Shown here: positions 1 through 7,276 of the stretch, piece by piece
How the letters are laid out: each line of letters opens with the position of its first letter
How positions within the stretch are numbered: position 1 is the stretch's first letter
NCBI RefSeq assembly: GCF_019336435.1
Contig: NZ_JAHWXQ010000002.1
Location: forward strand, 496,001-560,000
Length of the DNA stretch: 64,000 nt
Reading direction: 5' to 3'
Source of the DNA: Pontibacter populi
GTDB taxonomy: Bacteria > Bacteroidota > Bacteroidia > Cytophagales > Hymenobacteraceae
Program-made: the position numbers and the translations under genes
The notes under the pieces: generated by a model
Database searches by the model: none
Told to the model about the DNA's origin: nothing
What the model saw: the letters and a program-made list of their open reading frames with translations, nothing else

Positions 1-256
1 TTTCCTAAACCAATCGAAGAAGCTGCTTCCTTTACTGATACAGAAATTTAAACTACAGCCTGATTCGGAAGAAGCGAAGTTAAATTTATTAAAAATAACT
101 GCTTTAAAAGCAAGAATACTTAGCCTCAGGAATATTAAAGGTATGCAACAGAATTTTTTTAAAATTCTTACAATTAAACATCAGGTTAATAGGTATAACC
201 AAAGAATGATCACTCCTTCAAAGGCTTCATCCAAACATATAAAAAGTGCTATATAA
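1..256 (+). CDS. C-terminal end of a truncated, unidentified protein
   Basis: An open frame enters from the left edge (first full codon at base 2) and stops at TAA 254-256, giving 84 residues with no start inside the window. The peptide is rich in Lys, Leu, Ile and Gln with an amphipathic, helical look (for example KLNLLKITALKARILSLRN) and no Cys. A competing frame 1 stops after only 17 codons at 49-51, so frame 2 is preferred. I do not recognise the family. The base composition is AT-rich like the following 5 kb. It may be the end of a real gene or a decayed remnant; the upstream sequence would decide. Confidence 0.4.
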   Translation, partial: FLNQSKKLLPLLIQKFKLQPDSEEAKLNLLKITALKARILSLRNIKGMQQNFFKILTIKHQVNRYNQRMITPSKASSKHIKSAI

Positions 257-673
257 GAACTAAAGCTCAATATGATGTCTTGATTCAACATTTCAGCAGA
301 CGAATCTCGCCCTTCATCACATCAACAGCTCCATTAAACAACACATTTACATTCTCTTCCGGATACTTTTCCCGTTTTAACCTGCTTAATGTTTTCAGGG
401 ACAAATTCTGCTATTATACGAACGATTTTAGAACACGGTAAATATAAACATTCTAAAAATTAATATAAACTATTAGCGATCATAATTATTGATATTTCGT
501 AAATAATTGAAAGAAAGTGATTAATTATTCACCTCTTATTATACACCCCAACTTACCATACTAGTACATTAAGTTTACTCGCTGCTGTTTGTTTAGCTCC
601 GGTTAAAGCCTAGTAAGAATTTCGTGCTTTGATGATATTATTTAGAATGCTATCAATTATTATTCTATAGGCT
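257..673. other. AT-rich intergenic region, no gene seen
   Basis: About 420 bases of AT-rich DNA without a convincing reading frame. An antisense frame at 610-966 lies mostly opposite the next real gene and is a shadow. No clear TAnnTTTG promoter box or terminator hairpin was found. It probably contains the 5' regulatory region of the T9SS-exported protein starting at 674. Confidence 0.5.
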
Positions 674-2101
674 ATGATAAAAAAATTTACCCTTCTTGTA
701 ATCGGGATGGTTCTGCTTTCAATAAATCTGCATGCACAATTCAATAGTGTCGAAAACTTAAAAAAAACAGCTATATCTGCTAGTACTGGTGAGAAGCCAC
801 AATCTAAAGTATGGACATATGCCTGCGAACATTGGGCTGTTTTTCCTAATGCAGATGGCACTTTCCTCTGGCAGTTAAACGGAACATCCTGGTCAAAAAA
901 ACTAAAGCTATCTCCTAGTACCACTTCTAAAGCCGATTGTAAGGTTATTGGTAATGTCACGCACATCCTGCTGTTTCAGGGCACTTCTTCTCAATTAGTT
1001 TCTCTTGAGTATAACACTTCCTCAAACAGCTATCGCCTATGGGGACCAAGGGCGGCAACAGTGAGTATAACGCTGGATGCTGATGTGGAAACAGCAACTA
1101 TAGATGTTGATGGAAACGGGCGGATGTGGCTTGCATCAGATGGGCTGGATAAAATAAATGTGAGATGGAGTGATGCACCTTATACAGAGTGGAGCGGGGC
1201 AATAACCCTTGCAACCGGTATAAACATAGATGATATAGGAGCTGTGGTTGCGTTGCCCGGAAAAGTGGGTGTATTCTGGTCAGATCAGAACAGGAAGCAG
1301 TTCGGGTTCAGGACACATGAAGATGGTACAAACCCAACTGTGTGGTCAAAAGACGAAGTACCTGCTTCACAGGCTGCACGAGATGTAGGTAAAGGCATGG
1401 CTAACGATCATATTAACATGGCTGTTGCGAGTGATGGTACCTTGTATTGTGCCATAAAAACTGAATTTAGATTAGAATTTGAAAAATTGCCTTATCCTTT
1501 ACTGGGACTTCTGGTCCGCCGGCCTTCAGGCAAATGGGATGACTTATATGACGTAACAAAAACAGGTACTAGGCCCATAGTTCTGCTGAATGAAAAACTT
1601 AACAAAATACGTGTGGTTTATACTTCGGATGACCCAGGCGGAGATATCATTTATAAAGAGTCAAGTACATCCGACATTATTTTCAGGGAGCCTATAATGC
1701 TGATTAAAGGATTTTATAATGATGTAACGAGTAGTAAGGATAGTGTTGGCTCAGAGGTGGTTATATTAGCTTCAAATAAAAACAATCTGGTTGGAGTACT
1801 TGCATCTGACATACCTGATCCTACAGACATCTGTAATATGAGAGAAATGTTTTTAGCTTACCCTAACCCATTCAATGTAACATCCACACTTCTCTTTAAC
1901 TTCAAACATGAAACTGAGTATGCACTTGTTTTATATGATAGTAAAGGAGCTAAAGTAGCGACAGTAGGTAAAGGCAAATCAGGGGCTGTTATACAAAACA
2001 CGTTGGAATTTAATGGTGATTCACTTGCGCGCGGATTGTACATTTTAAAGCTCCATACGTCAACTAACAACCGATACCTAAAACTTATTAAAGAGAATTA
2101 A
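674..2101 (+). CDS. T9SS-exported propeller-like protein (short paralogue)
   Basis: A 475-residue secreted protein. Residues 1-21 form a signal peptide (Lys-rich start, hydrophobic core, cleavage near HAQ). Residues about 35-380 are a repetitive all-beta domain whose repeats contain Trp-Leu-Ala-Ser-Asp, Arg-Trp-Ser-Asp and Val-Phe-Trp-Ser-Asp elements, suggesting a beta-propeller of the BNR/sialidase-like type. The last 80 or so residues are a T9SS type A sorting domain (start YPNPFN, end LYILKLHT...LKLIKEN), so export to the cell surface is expected. The same propeller domain is repeated in the next gene (2385-4997), so the two are tandem paralogues. Substrate unknown; an adhesin or carbohydrate-binding role is inference. 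The gene is AT-rich relative to DNA beyond 5 kb, which fits an accessory origin. Confidence 0.8.
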   Translation: MIKKFTLLVIGMVLLSINLHAQFNSVENLKKTAISASTGEKPQSKVWTYACEHWAVFPNADGTFLWQLNGTSWSKKLKLSPSTTSKADCKVIGNVTHILLFQGTSSQLVSLEYNTSSNSYRLWGPRAATVSITLDADVETATIDVDGNGRMWLASDGLDKINVRWSDAPYTEWSGAITLATGINIDDIGAVVALPGKVGVFWSDQNRKQFGFRTHEDGTNPTVWSKDEVPASQAARDVGKGMANDHINMAVASDGTLYCAIKTEFRLEFEKLPYPLLGLLVRRPSGKWDDLYDVTKTGTRPIVLLNEKLNKIRVVYTSDDPGGDIIYKESSTSDIIFREPIMLIKGFYNDVTSSKDSVGSEVVILASNKNNLVGVLASDIPDPTDICNMREMFLAYPNPFNVTSTLLFNFKHETEYALVLYDSKGAKVATVGKGKSGAVIQNTLEFNGDSLARGLYILKLHTSTNNRYLKLIKEN

Positions 2102-2384
2102 TTGAATATATCCTGTAAATACATATTCATCTTTCATCTATCTACGAAGGTATATTAACAGTTTACTAACTATTATGTTATATAACCATAATAAGACATA
2201 AAATCATACAACTTCTTAACAGATCCCACTTATAACTATTTACTCCAAACGTTTATTCCTTTGCTCCATTTATAAACATTAAACCGGGCAATGAAATATA
2301 ATTTATATCAGGCTGCCAGCTGAAAGAAAAGGAGGCATGCAGTAACTTGAAATAATCGTGTTTGAGAACTATAAATAGCTAAGT

Positions 2385-4997
2385 ATGTCAAAATATATAC
2401 AATTCATTTTCTTAATAGTCCCCTTTTTTATATCAGTTAATCCAGCTTATGCCTATACCTTAAATCATTTTTCACACGCTTCGCGCAGTGTACCAGAGCT
2501 ATGGCAAAATCCACAGGACGGCATACCTGGAAAAGCAGGAGTTGTAACAAAGGCTGAAAGCCAGGCATATTCTAAAGCAACAACCCCGGCAACTTCTGAA
2601 AATCTAAAGAATAAAGAAAAATCAAAGGAACAGCTCGCTGCAGACGCTGGCTCTTCTGCGGTAGCCGCGCAGGGTTTTACTACTTTAACCAAATTACAGC
2701 CGGTTTCCATTAGTACAAGTACAGGCGAAAAGCCTCAGGCTAAAGTATGGAAATATGCAGGTAAGCACTGGGCTGTTTTACCTAATGCATCCGGCACGTT
2801 TCTGTGGAGATTAGACGGTAACTCCTGGACAAATGTGCTTAAGCTCTCAACTAAGACTACCTCGAAAGCCGATTGTAAAATAGTAGGCCAGGTTGCACAC
2901 ATCTTGTTATTTCAGGGCAGATCTTCACAGATAGTATCTGTAGACTATTTATCTGCCCTGGGTACTTACCAACTCTGGTCAAAGAGAACATCAACAGTAG
3001 GGCTTTATTTTGAAAGTGGCGTTGAGACTGCCACAATTGATATTGATGGGACCGGGCGAATGTGGCTTGCCTCTGACGGAGCGAGCACCATACACGCAAG
3101 GTGGAGTGATTCCCCCTATACTAACTGGAGCGCCCCTGTTACTATAGCCACCGGCGTAACAAGCGACGACATAGGTGCTGTTATTGCTTTACCGGGCAAA
3201 ATTGGCATATTATGGTCTAACCAAAATGCGAAACGGTTCGGATTTAAAACTCATACCGACGGAGCTAGTCCTGCCACGTGGTCTGCCGATGAAATACCCG
3301 CTTCACAGTCAGCTTTAAATATAGGTAACGGTATGGCTGATGATCATCTAAACATGTCTGTAGGGGCAGATGGCGTACTTTATTGTGGAGTCAAAACAGG
3401 ATATGATGTCACAGGATATCCAGAAATAGCCTTGCTTGTTCGTCGTACATCAGGTAGCTGGGATAATTTATATCAAGTTGCACCTTTAGGCACCAGACCT
3501 GTAGTTATATTGAATGAAGCACTGGATAAAGTTAGAGTTGTTTATACTTCAAGTGATACCGGGGGGCCTATTCTCTACAGAGAATCTCCTACCTCTTCAA
3601 TCCAGTTCGGCTCCCAGATGACATTGCTGGATGGAGGTACTTATAATAACTCCACGAGTACAAAAGAGAATTTCACAACAGATATAGTTGTACTTGCTTC
3701 CAGCAGTACGCAGGCAGTTGGTGTGCTTGCAACAGATGGCTCCTCCCTTCAAACAGTTCCGGCTGCTCCCGTATTAGCCGCCCCCGCCAACCAAACTACT
3801 AACATGGCGGTTCCAGTCTCCCTAAGTTGGAATAGCTCAGCAAATGCAAATTCATATGAAGCACAGGTATCTACTTCCTCGTCTTTTTCAACTACAGCTT
3901 TTAGCCAAAGCGGCATCACATCAACGGCAGTTACAGTAAACAGCCTAGCCTATAACACAACATATTACTGGCGCATAAGAGCTGGTAACGAAGCGGGAGT
4001 AAGTGCATGGTCTTCTGTATGGAGTTTCAGCACAGGCAATGAGGTAACTACGCCACCTGTTTCAGCACTTGTAGGCCACTGGAAGATGAACGAGGGGAGT
4101 GGAAACATACTTACAGATGCTTCCGGAGTGGGCAATAATGCAACAATAACTGGTACACCAACCTGGATAAGTGGAAAAGATGGTTTAGCACTACTACTAA
4201 GCGGTTCAAACCAGTATGCTACCGTTGCAGATAATTCATCTTTGGATATTTCAAATACTATTACCCTTTCAGCATGGGTAAGACCAGCTAAAGTAGCTAC
4301 ACAATATATCATCAAGAAATCTTCTAACGGAACAGTCAATGGCTACGAACTTTCATTAGCAAGTAGCGGCTATGTTTTCTTCCGGATCAACCAGGCATCG
4401 GCTGGAGACTCTTACAGAATCAATTCTACGGTGCTTTACCCCAGCGACGGAGTGACCTGGATGCACATAGCAGCTACTTACGATGGCTCTGTGATTAAAC
4501 TATATATTAATGGAACAGAGCATGCATCTAAAGTACTTACTTCGAAACCAGCAATAAGTAGCAACTCCCTCCCCTTAGCCATTGGTGCGCAAAGCGACGG
4601 AGTATATGGATTCAGAGGAGCCATTGATGATGCCCGTGTGTATAACTCTGCTCTTGGAGCATCAGAAATAAGTGCCCTAAGAACTAATTCAGCCACTATA
4701 GTTGCATCACCTTCAGGAGAAACAAAACGTGATGCTATGGAAAAGGAATTTATAGCTTATCCTAACCCTATCTCTTCTACTGCAACTATAAAATTCAGGG
4801 CTGCTTATGAAGGAACATATTCATTAACACTGCACGATATGAAAGGCGGTCTGATCCATATTTTAGAGGACGGACACGCCACTAAGGGTGAAGTCAAGTA
4901 TTTTACACTCCAGAAGTCTGCTTTATCAAAAGGTGTGTATATAGCCCGGTTACGTACTCCAAAAAGAGTCGAGACAATTAAATTAATGGTGAATTAA
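2385..4997 (+). CDS. T9SS-exported propeller-FN3-LamG protein (long paralogue)
   Basis: An 870-residue secreted multidomain protein. It starts with a signal peptide (residues 1-23, ending AYA), then a low-complexity linker rich in Ala, Ser and Lys. Residues about 100-450 are a propeller-like domain closely similar to the whole mature part of the upstream gene (shared STGEKPQ, TSKADCK, ILLFQG, GRMWLASDG). Next come a fibronectin type III domain (about 460-550, typical TTYYWRIRAGN and WSSVWSFST), a LamG/concanavalin-like jelly-roll (about 560-760, LVGHWKMNEGSGN ... DDARVYNSALGASEI), and a C-terminal T9SS sorting domain (YPNPISSTATIKF ... GVYIARL). FN3 plus LamG suggests a surface glycan-binding or adhesive protein; this is inference. 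A perfect inverted repeat follows the stop at 5011-5056. Confidence 0.85.
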   Translation: MSKYIQFIFLIVPFFISVNPAYAYTLNHFSHASRSVPELWQNPQDGIPGKAGVVTKAESQAYSKATTPATSENLKNKEKSKEQLAADAGSSAVAAQGFTTLTKLQPVSISTSTGEKPQAKVWKYAGKHWAVLPNASGTFLWRLDGNSWTNVLKLSTKTTSKADCKIVGQVAHILLFQGRSSQIVSVDYLSALGTYQLWSKRTSTVGLYFESGVETATIDIDGTGRMWLASDGASTIHARWSDSPYTNWSAPVTIATGVTSDDIGAVIALPGKIGILWSNQNAKRFGFKTHTDGASPATWSADEIPASQSALNIGNGMADDHLNMSVGADGVLYCGVKTGYDVTGYPEIALLVRRTSGSWDNLYQVAPLGTRPVVILNEALDKVRVVYTSSDTGGPILYRESPTSSIQFGSQMTLLDGGTYNNSTSTKENFTTDIVVLASSSTQAVGVLATDGSSLQTVPAAPVLAAPANQTTNMAVPVSLSWNSSANANSYEAQVSTSSSFSTTAFSQSGITSTAVTVNSLAYNTTYYWRIRAGNEAGVSAWSSVWSFSTGNEVTTPPVSALVGHWKMNEGSGNILTDASGVGNNATITGTPTWISGKDGLALLLSGSNQYATVADNSSLDISNTITLSAWVRPAKVATQYIIKKSSNGTVNGYELSLASSGYVFFRINQASAGDSYRINSTVLYPSDGVTWMHIAATYDGSVIKLYINGTEHASKVLTSKPAISSNSLPLAIGAQSDGVYGFRGAIDDARVYNSALGASEISALRTNSATIVASPSGETKRDAMEKEFIAYPNPISSTATIKFRAAYEGTYSLTLHDMKGGLIHILEDGHATKGEVKYFTLQKSALSKGVYIARLRTPKRVETIKLMVN

Positions 4998-5010
4998 TGC
5001 ATGATAACCT

Positions 5011-5056
5011 TTAGCTCTAAAGGAATTGAAGACAATTCTAATTCCTTTAGAGCTAA
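5011..5056 (+). terminator. Perfect 17-bp inverted repeat after the T9SS gene
   Basis: TTAGCTCTAAAGGAATT at 5011-5027 pairs perfectly with AATTCCTTTAGAGCTAA at 5040-5056 around a 12-base loop, 14 bases after the stop of the long T9SS paralogue. There is no strong T-run, so it may be a bidirectional or mRNA-stabilising hairpin as well as a terminator. Confidence 0.6.
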
Positions 5057-5245
5057 TAACTTCAACCTATACCAGAAAACTACTGGTAACTGGACATATT
5101 TCAGTATCAGTCAGATAACTTCTTATTGCTTAATAAACCTGCCCAGCTTATACTAAATAAGAGAAACAGAACCCAATGAATGCATTCACTTGGAATTCTG
5201 TAAAACTTTTAGCTATTTATGTAAGGAAAGATCCAAAACCGGGCT

Positions 5246-5253
5246 TACCTTTG
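5246..5253 (+). promoter_or_regulatory. Bacteroidota -7 promoter box for the metal operon
   Basis: TACCTTTG matches the Bacteroidota -7 consensus TAnnTTTG and lies 19 bases before the ATG at 5273. No good TTTG -33 element is evident at the usual spacing. It is the best candidate promoter for the HYC_CC_PP gene and possibly the RND efflux operon behind it. Confidence 0.5.
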
Positions 5254-5272
5254 TAAGAGGCATAACATAATC

Positions 5273-5704
5273 ATGAAACTATACCGCCAGGTCTTACTGC
5301 TTACACTTACATTGCTGGTGCTTGTCTCCTCGACAGGTGTGGCTGTGGGTATGCATATCTGTGGTGGTGAGTTGCGCGATGTTACCTTCTTTGGGGCTAA
5401 GGCAGATTGCCCGATGGAAGCAGCAAAAGAGAAAACGCCTGCATGCCATGCACCTAAGCAAACCGATGACGACAAAGCCTGCTGCCAGGATCATCAGGTA
5501 ATAATGAAGCGCTTTGATGTTGCTTCAAAGCATACGGCAATAACACTCCATAAACTTCAGGACATTAAATTCATAGCTGCTGTAAAAGTAGTTATCCTGC
5601 AATTCTTCGCTCCTGAAGCCGATCAAAATCCAACTTACGCTCTTTACGAGTCTCCCCCACTGGCCCGCGACATACCGGTGCTGGTGCAATCTTTCCTGCT
5701 ATAA
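5273..5704 (+). CDS. HYC_CC_PP family small exported Cys-rich protein
   Basis: A 143-residue protein with an N-terminal hydrophobic signal or anchor (residues 5-26) followed by the three marks of the Bacteroidota HYC_CC_PP family: a His-x-Cys start (here MHICGG, His28/Cys30), a Cys-Cys pair (C70-C71 in ACCQDH), and a C-terminal Pro-Pro (SPPLARDIPVLVQ). Cys46 and Cys58 add further thiols. These proteins usually sit next to heavy-metal efflux or TonB receptor genes, and here the gene directly precedes a CusA-type RND pump. A periplasmic metal-binding or sensing role is inferred; no biochemical function is known to me. Confidence 0.8.
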   Translation: MKLYRQVLLLTLTLLVLVSSTGVAVGMHICGGELRDVTFFGAKADCPMEAAKEKTPACHAPKQTDDDKACCQDHQVIMKRFDVASKHTAITLHKLQDIKFIAAVKVVILQFFAPEADQNPTYALYESPPLARDIPVLVQSFLL

Positions 5705-5860
5705 CCTTATAGTTTACCCATGCCATAGTTTGGCTGGCGTAGCTGTGTCTTTTTACCTGGCATAGTTAAACCGGACAAAACTGTATAGTTTGGCATGCCC
5801 TTTCATCAGCTGCTTTGCTGCATTTCCTTAATTTCCTGATAAGGTTAATCTTATACTTAC

Positions 5861-7147
5861 ATGATTGCGAAATTAATTTCCTTTTCGCTCCGTAACCGTT
5901 ATATCGTGCTGCTAATTTCGGCGGCGCTGTTCGGTTGGGGCTTATATTCGGTACAGACAAACAAGGTAGATGCCATTCCTGACCTGTCTGAAAACCAGGT
6001 GATCGTTTTTACCGAATGGATGGGCCGCAGCCCGCAGATCATCGAAGACCAGATCACTTACCCGCTGGTAACTAACCTGCAGGGTTTGCCCGAGGTGAAA
6101 TATGTGCGCGGCAGCTCCATGTTTGGCATGAGCTTCATCTATGTCATTTTCGAGGATGAGACCGATGTGTACTGGGCCCGTGAGCGGGTATTGGAGCGCC
6201 TTAGTTCAGTTGGCAATATGCTGCCGGAAGGAGTTGCCCCTACCCTTGGTCCCGACGGAACTGGCGTAGGTCACATCTTATGGTACACGCTGGATGCACC
6301 AGGTATGGATCTGGGCGAGCAGCGCGCTATCCAAGACTGGTATGTAAAATTCGGTTTGCAAAACGTGAAAGGTGTCAGTGAAGTAGCCTCGTTTGGTGGC
6401 TTCCAAAAGCAGTACCAGATCACGCTGGACCCAAACAAACTAACCTACTATAAGCTCTCTGTTCCGCAGGTTATTCAGTCCATTCGGGCTAATAACAACG
6501 AGGCCGGCGGTCGCAAATTCGAGCTTTCCGACATCGGTTACATTATTAAAACCACCGGTTATTTACAGTCGGCTGAAGAAATACAGAACATTGCCATTGC
6601 TACAAACAACACCATACCAGTACGGGTGCGCGATGTAGCCACTGTGCAAATGACCGGCGAAAGCCGCCTGGGTATATTTGACCTGAATGGTGAAGGCGAA
6701 GCCGTAGGTGGTATAGTGGTGATGCGTTACGGCGAGAACGCGGACGAAGTGATCGACAATGTAAAACTGAAGATGACCGAAGTAGCCAAAGGCTTACCGG
6801 AAGGCGTGAAATTCAACATTGTGTACGACCGTAGCGGCCTTATCAATGAGTCTATAGATTCAATCAAAAAGACACTAATAGAGGAAATGCTGGTGGCTTC
6901 AGTGATCGTATTCCTGTTCCTTTTCCATTGGCGAAGTGCTTTGGTTATACTCATCCAGTTGCCGCTTTCTGTTGCCATCGGTTTTATACTGCTTAACGCA
7001 TTTGGTATCTCCTCCAATATCATGTCGCTGACAGGTATTGCCTTATCTATAGGTGTAATTGTGGATGATGCCATTGTAATGGTAGAGAATGCTTACCGGC
7101 ATTTGGCAGAAGCCCAGAAAGGCAAAGAATGGATGGAAGAAGAGTAA
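5861..7147 (+). CDS. cusA: CusA/CzcA heavy-metal RND pump, N-terminal half (split gene)
   Basis: A 428-residue N-terminal part of a heavy-metal RND efflux pump. It contains TM1 (residues 10-30), the first periplasmic porter region (YPLVTNLQGLPEVKYVRGSSMFGMSFIYVIFED is typical of the CusA/CzcA family), and TM2-TM4 ending with GVIVDDAIVMVENAYRHLAEAQ, the TM4 segment with the proton-relay aspartates. Translation stops at 7145-7147 inside the cytosolic loop after TM4. The remainder of the pump is a separate ORF at 7277-9175 in the same frame, separated by 129 bases with several in-frame stops and a dispersed palindromic repeat. No conserved residues appear to be missing between the halves. It may work as a two-piece pump or be a recent pseudogene. 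Neighbouring adaptor and outer-membrane genes suggest Cu(I)/Ag(I), but the metal is not proven. Confidence 0.85.
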   Translation: MIAKLISFSLRNRYIVLLISAALFGWGLYSVQTNKVDAIPDLSENQVIVFTEWMGRSPQIIEDQITYPLVTNLQGLPEVKYVRGSSMFGMSFIYVIFEDETDVYWARERVLERLSSVGNMLPEGVAPTLGPDGTGVGHILWYTLDAPGMDLGEQRAIQDWYVKFGLQNVKGVSEVASFGGFQKQYQITLDPNKLTYYKLSVPQVIQSIRANNNEAGGRKFELSDIGYIIKTTGYLQSAEEIQNIAIATNNTIPVRVRDVATVQMTGESRLGIFDLNGEGEAVGGIVVMRYGENADEVIDNVKLKMTEVAKGLPEGVKFNIVYDRSGLINESIDSIKKTLIEEMLVASVIVFLFLFHWRSALVILIQLPLSVAIGFILLNAFGISSNIMSLTGIALSIGVIVDDAIVMVENAYRHLAEAQKGKEWMEEE

Positions 7148-7164
7148 AGTGTATGAGCTAAAGC

Positions 7165-7233
7165 TGTCATTTCGAACAAAGTGAGAAATCTATTTAGAAT
7201 TTGATAAAGATCTCTCCTACCGACGAGATGACA
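7165..7233. repeat. Dispersed palindromic repeat (TGTCATTTCG family) inside cusA
   Basis: Ends TGTCATTTCG (7165-7174) and CGAGATGACA (7224-7233) form an imperfect inverted repeat with internal GAGAAATCT and GATCTCTCCTAC segments. The same element is nearly perfect at 62071-62129 and present as a half-copy at 28660-28691. It sits between the two halves of the RND pump and supplies stop codons in the cusA frame. Confidence 0.75.
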
Positions 7234-7276
7234 AAACCATTCAGTCATTCAACATTCAATTATTCAAAATTGAAAA
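7234..7276 (+). repeat. AT-rich ATTCAGTCATTCAA leader repeat before cusA second half
   Basis: Repeating ATTCA-N blocks (ATTCAGTCATTCAACATTCA, then ATTATTCAAAATTGAAAA) run directly into the ATG at 7277. Nearly the same leader precedes the two adaptor genes at 10643 and 12055. AT-rich, weakly structured leaders favour initiation in Bacteroidota, so this segment may give the second half of cusA its own translation start. Confidence 0.6.

Noticed and set aside
7145-7276. Split cusA as a single-base sequencing error
   Set aside because: The gap holds several in-frame stops and a recognisable dispersed repeat, and the two halves share the same frame, so one base change cannot explain it.
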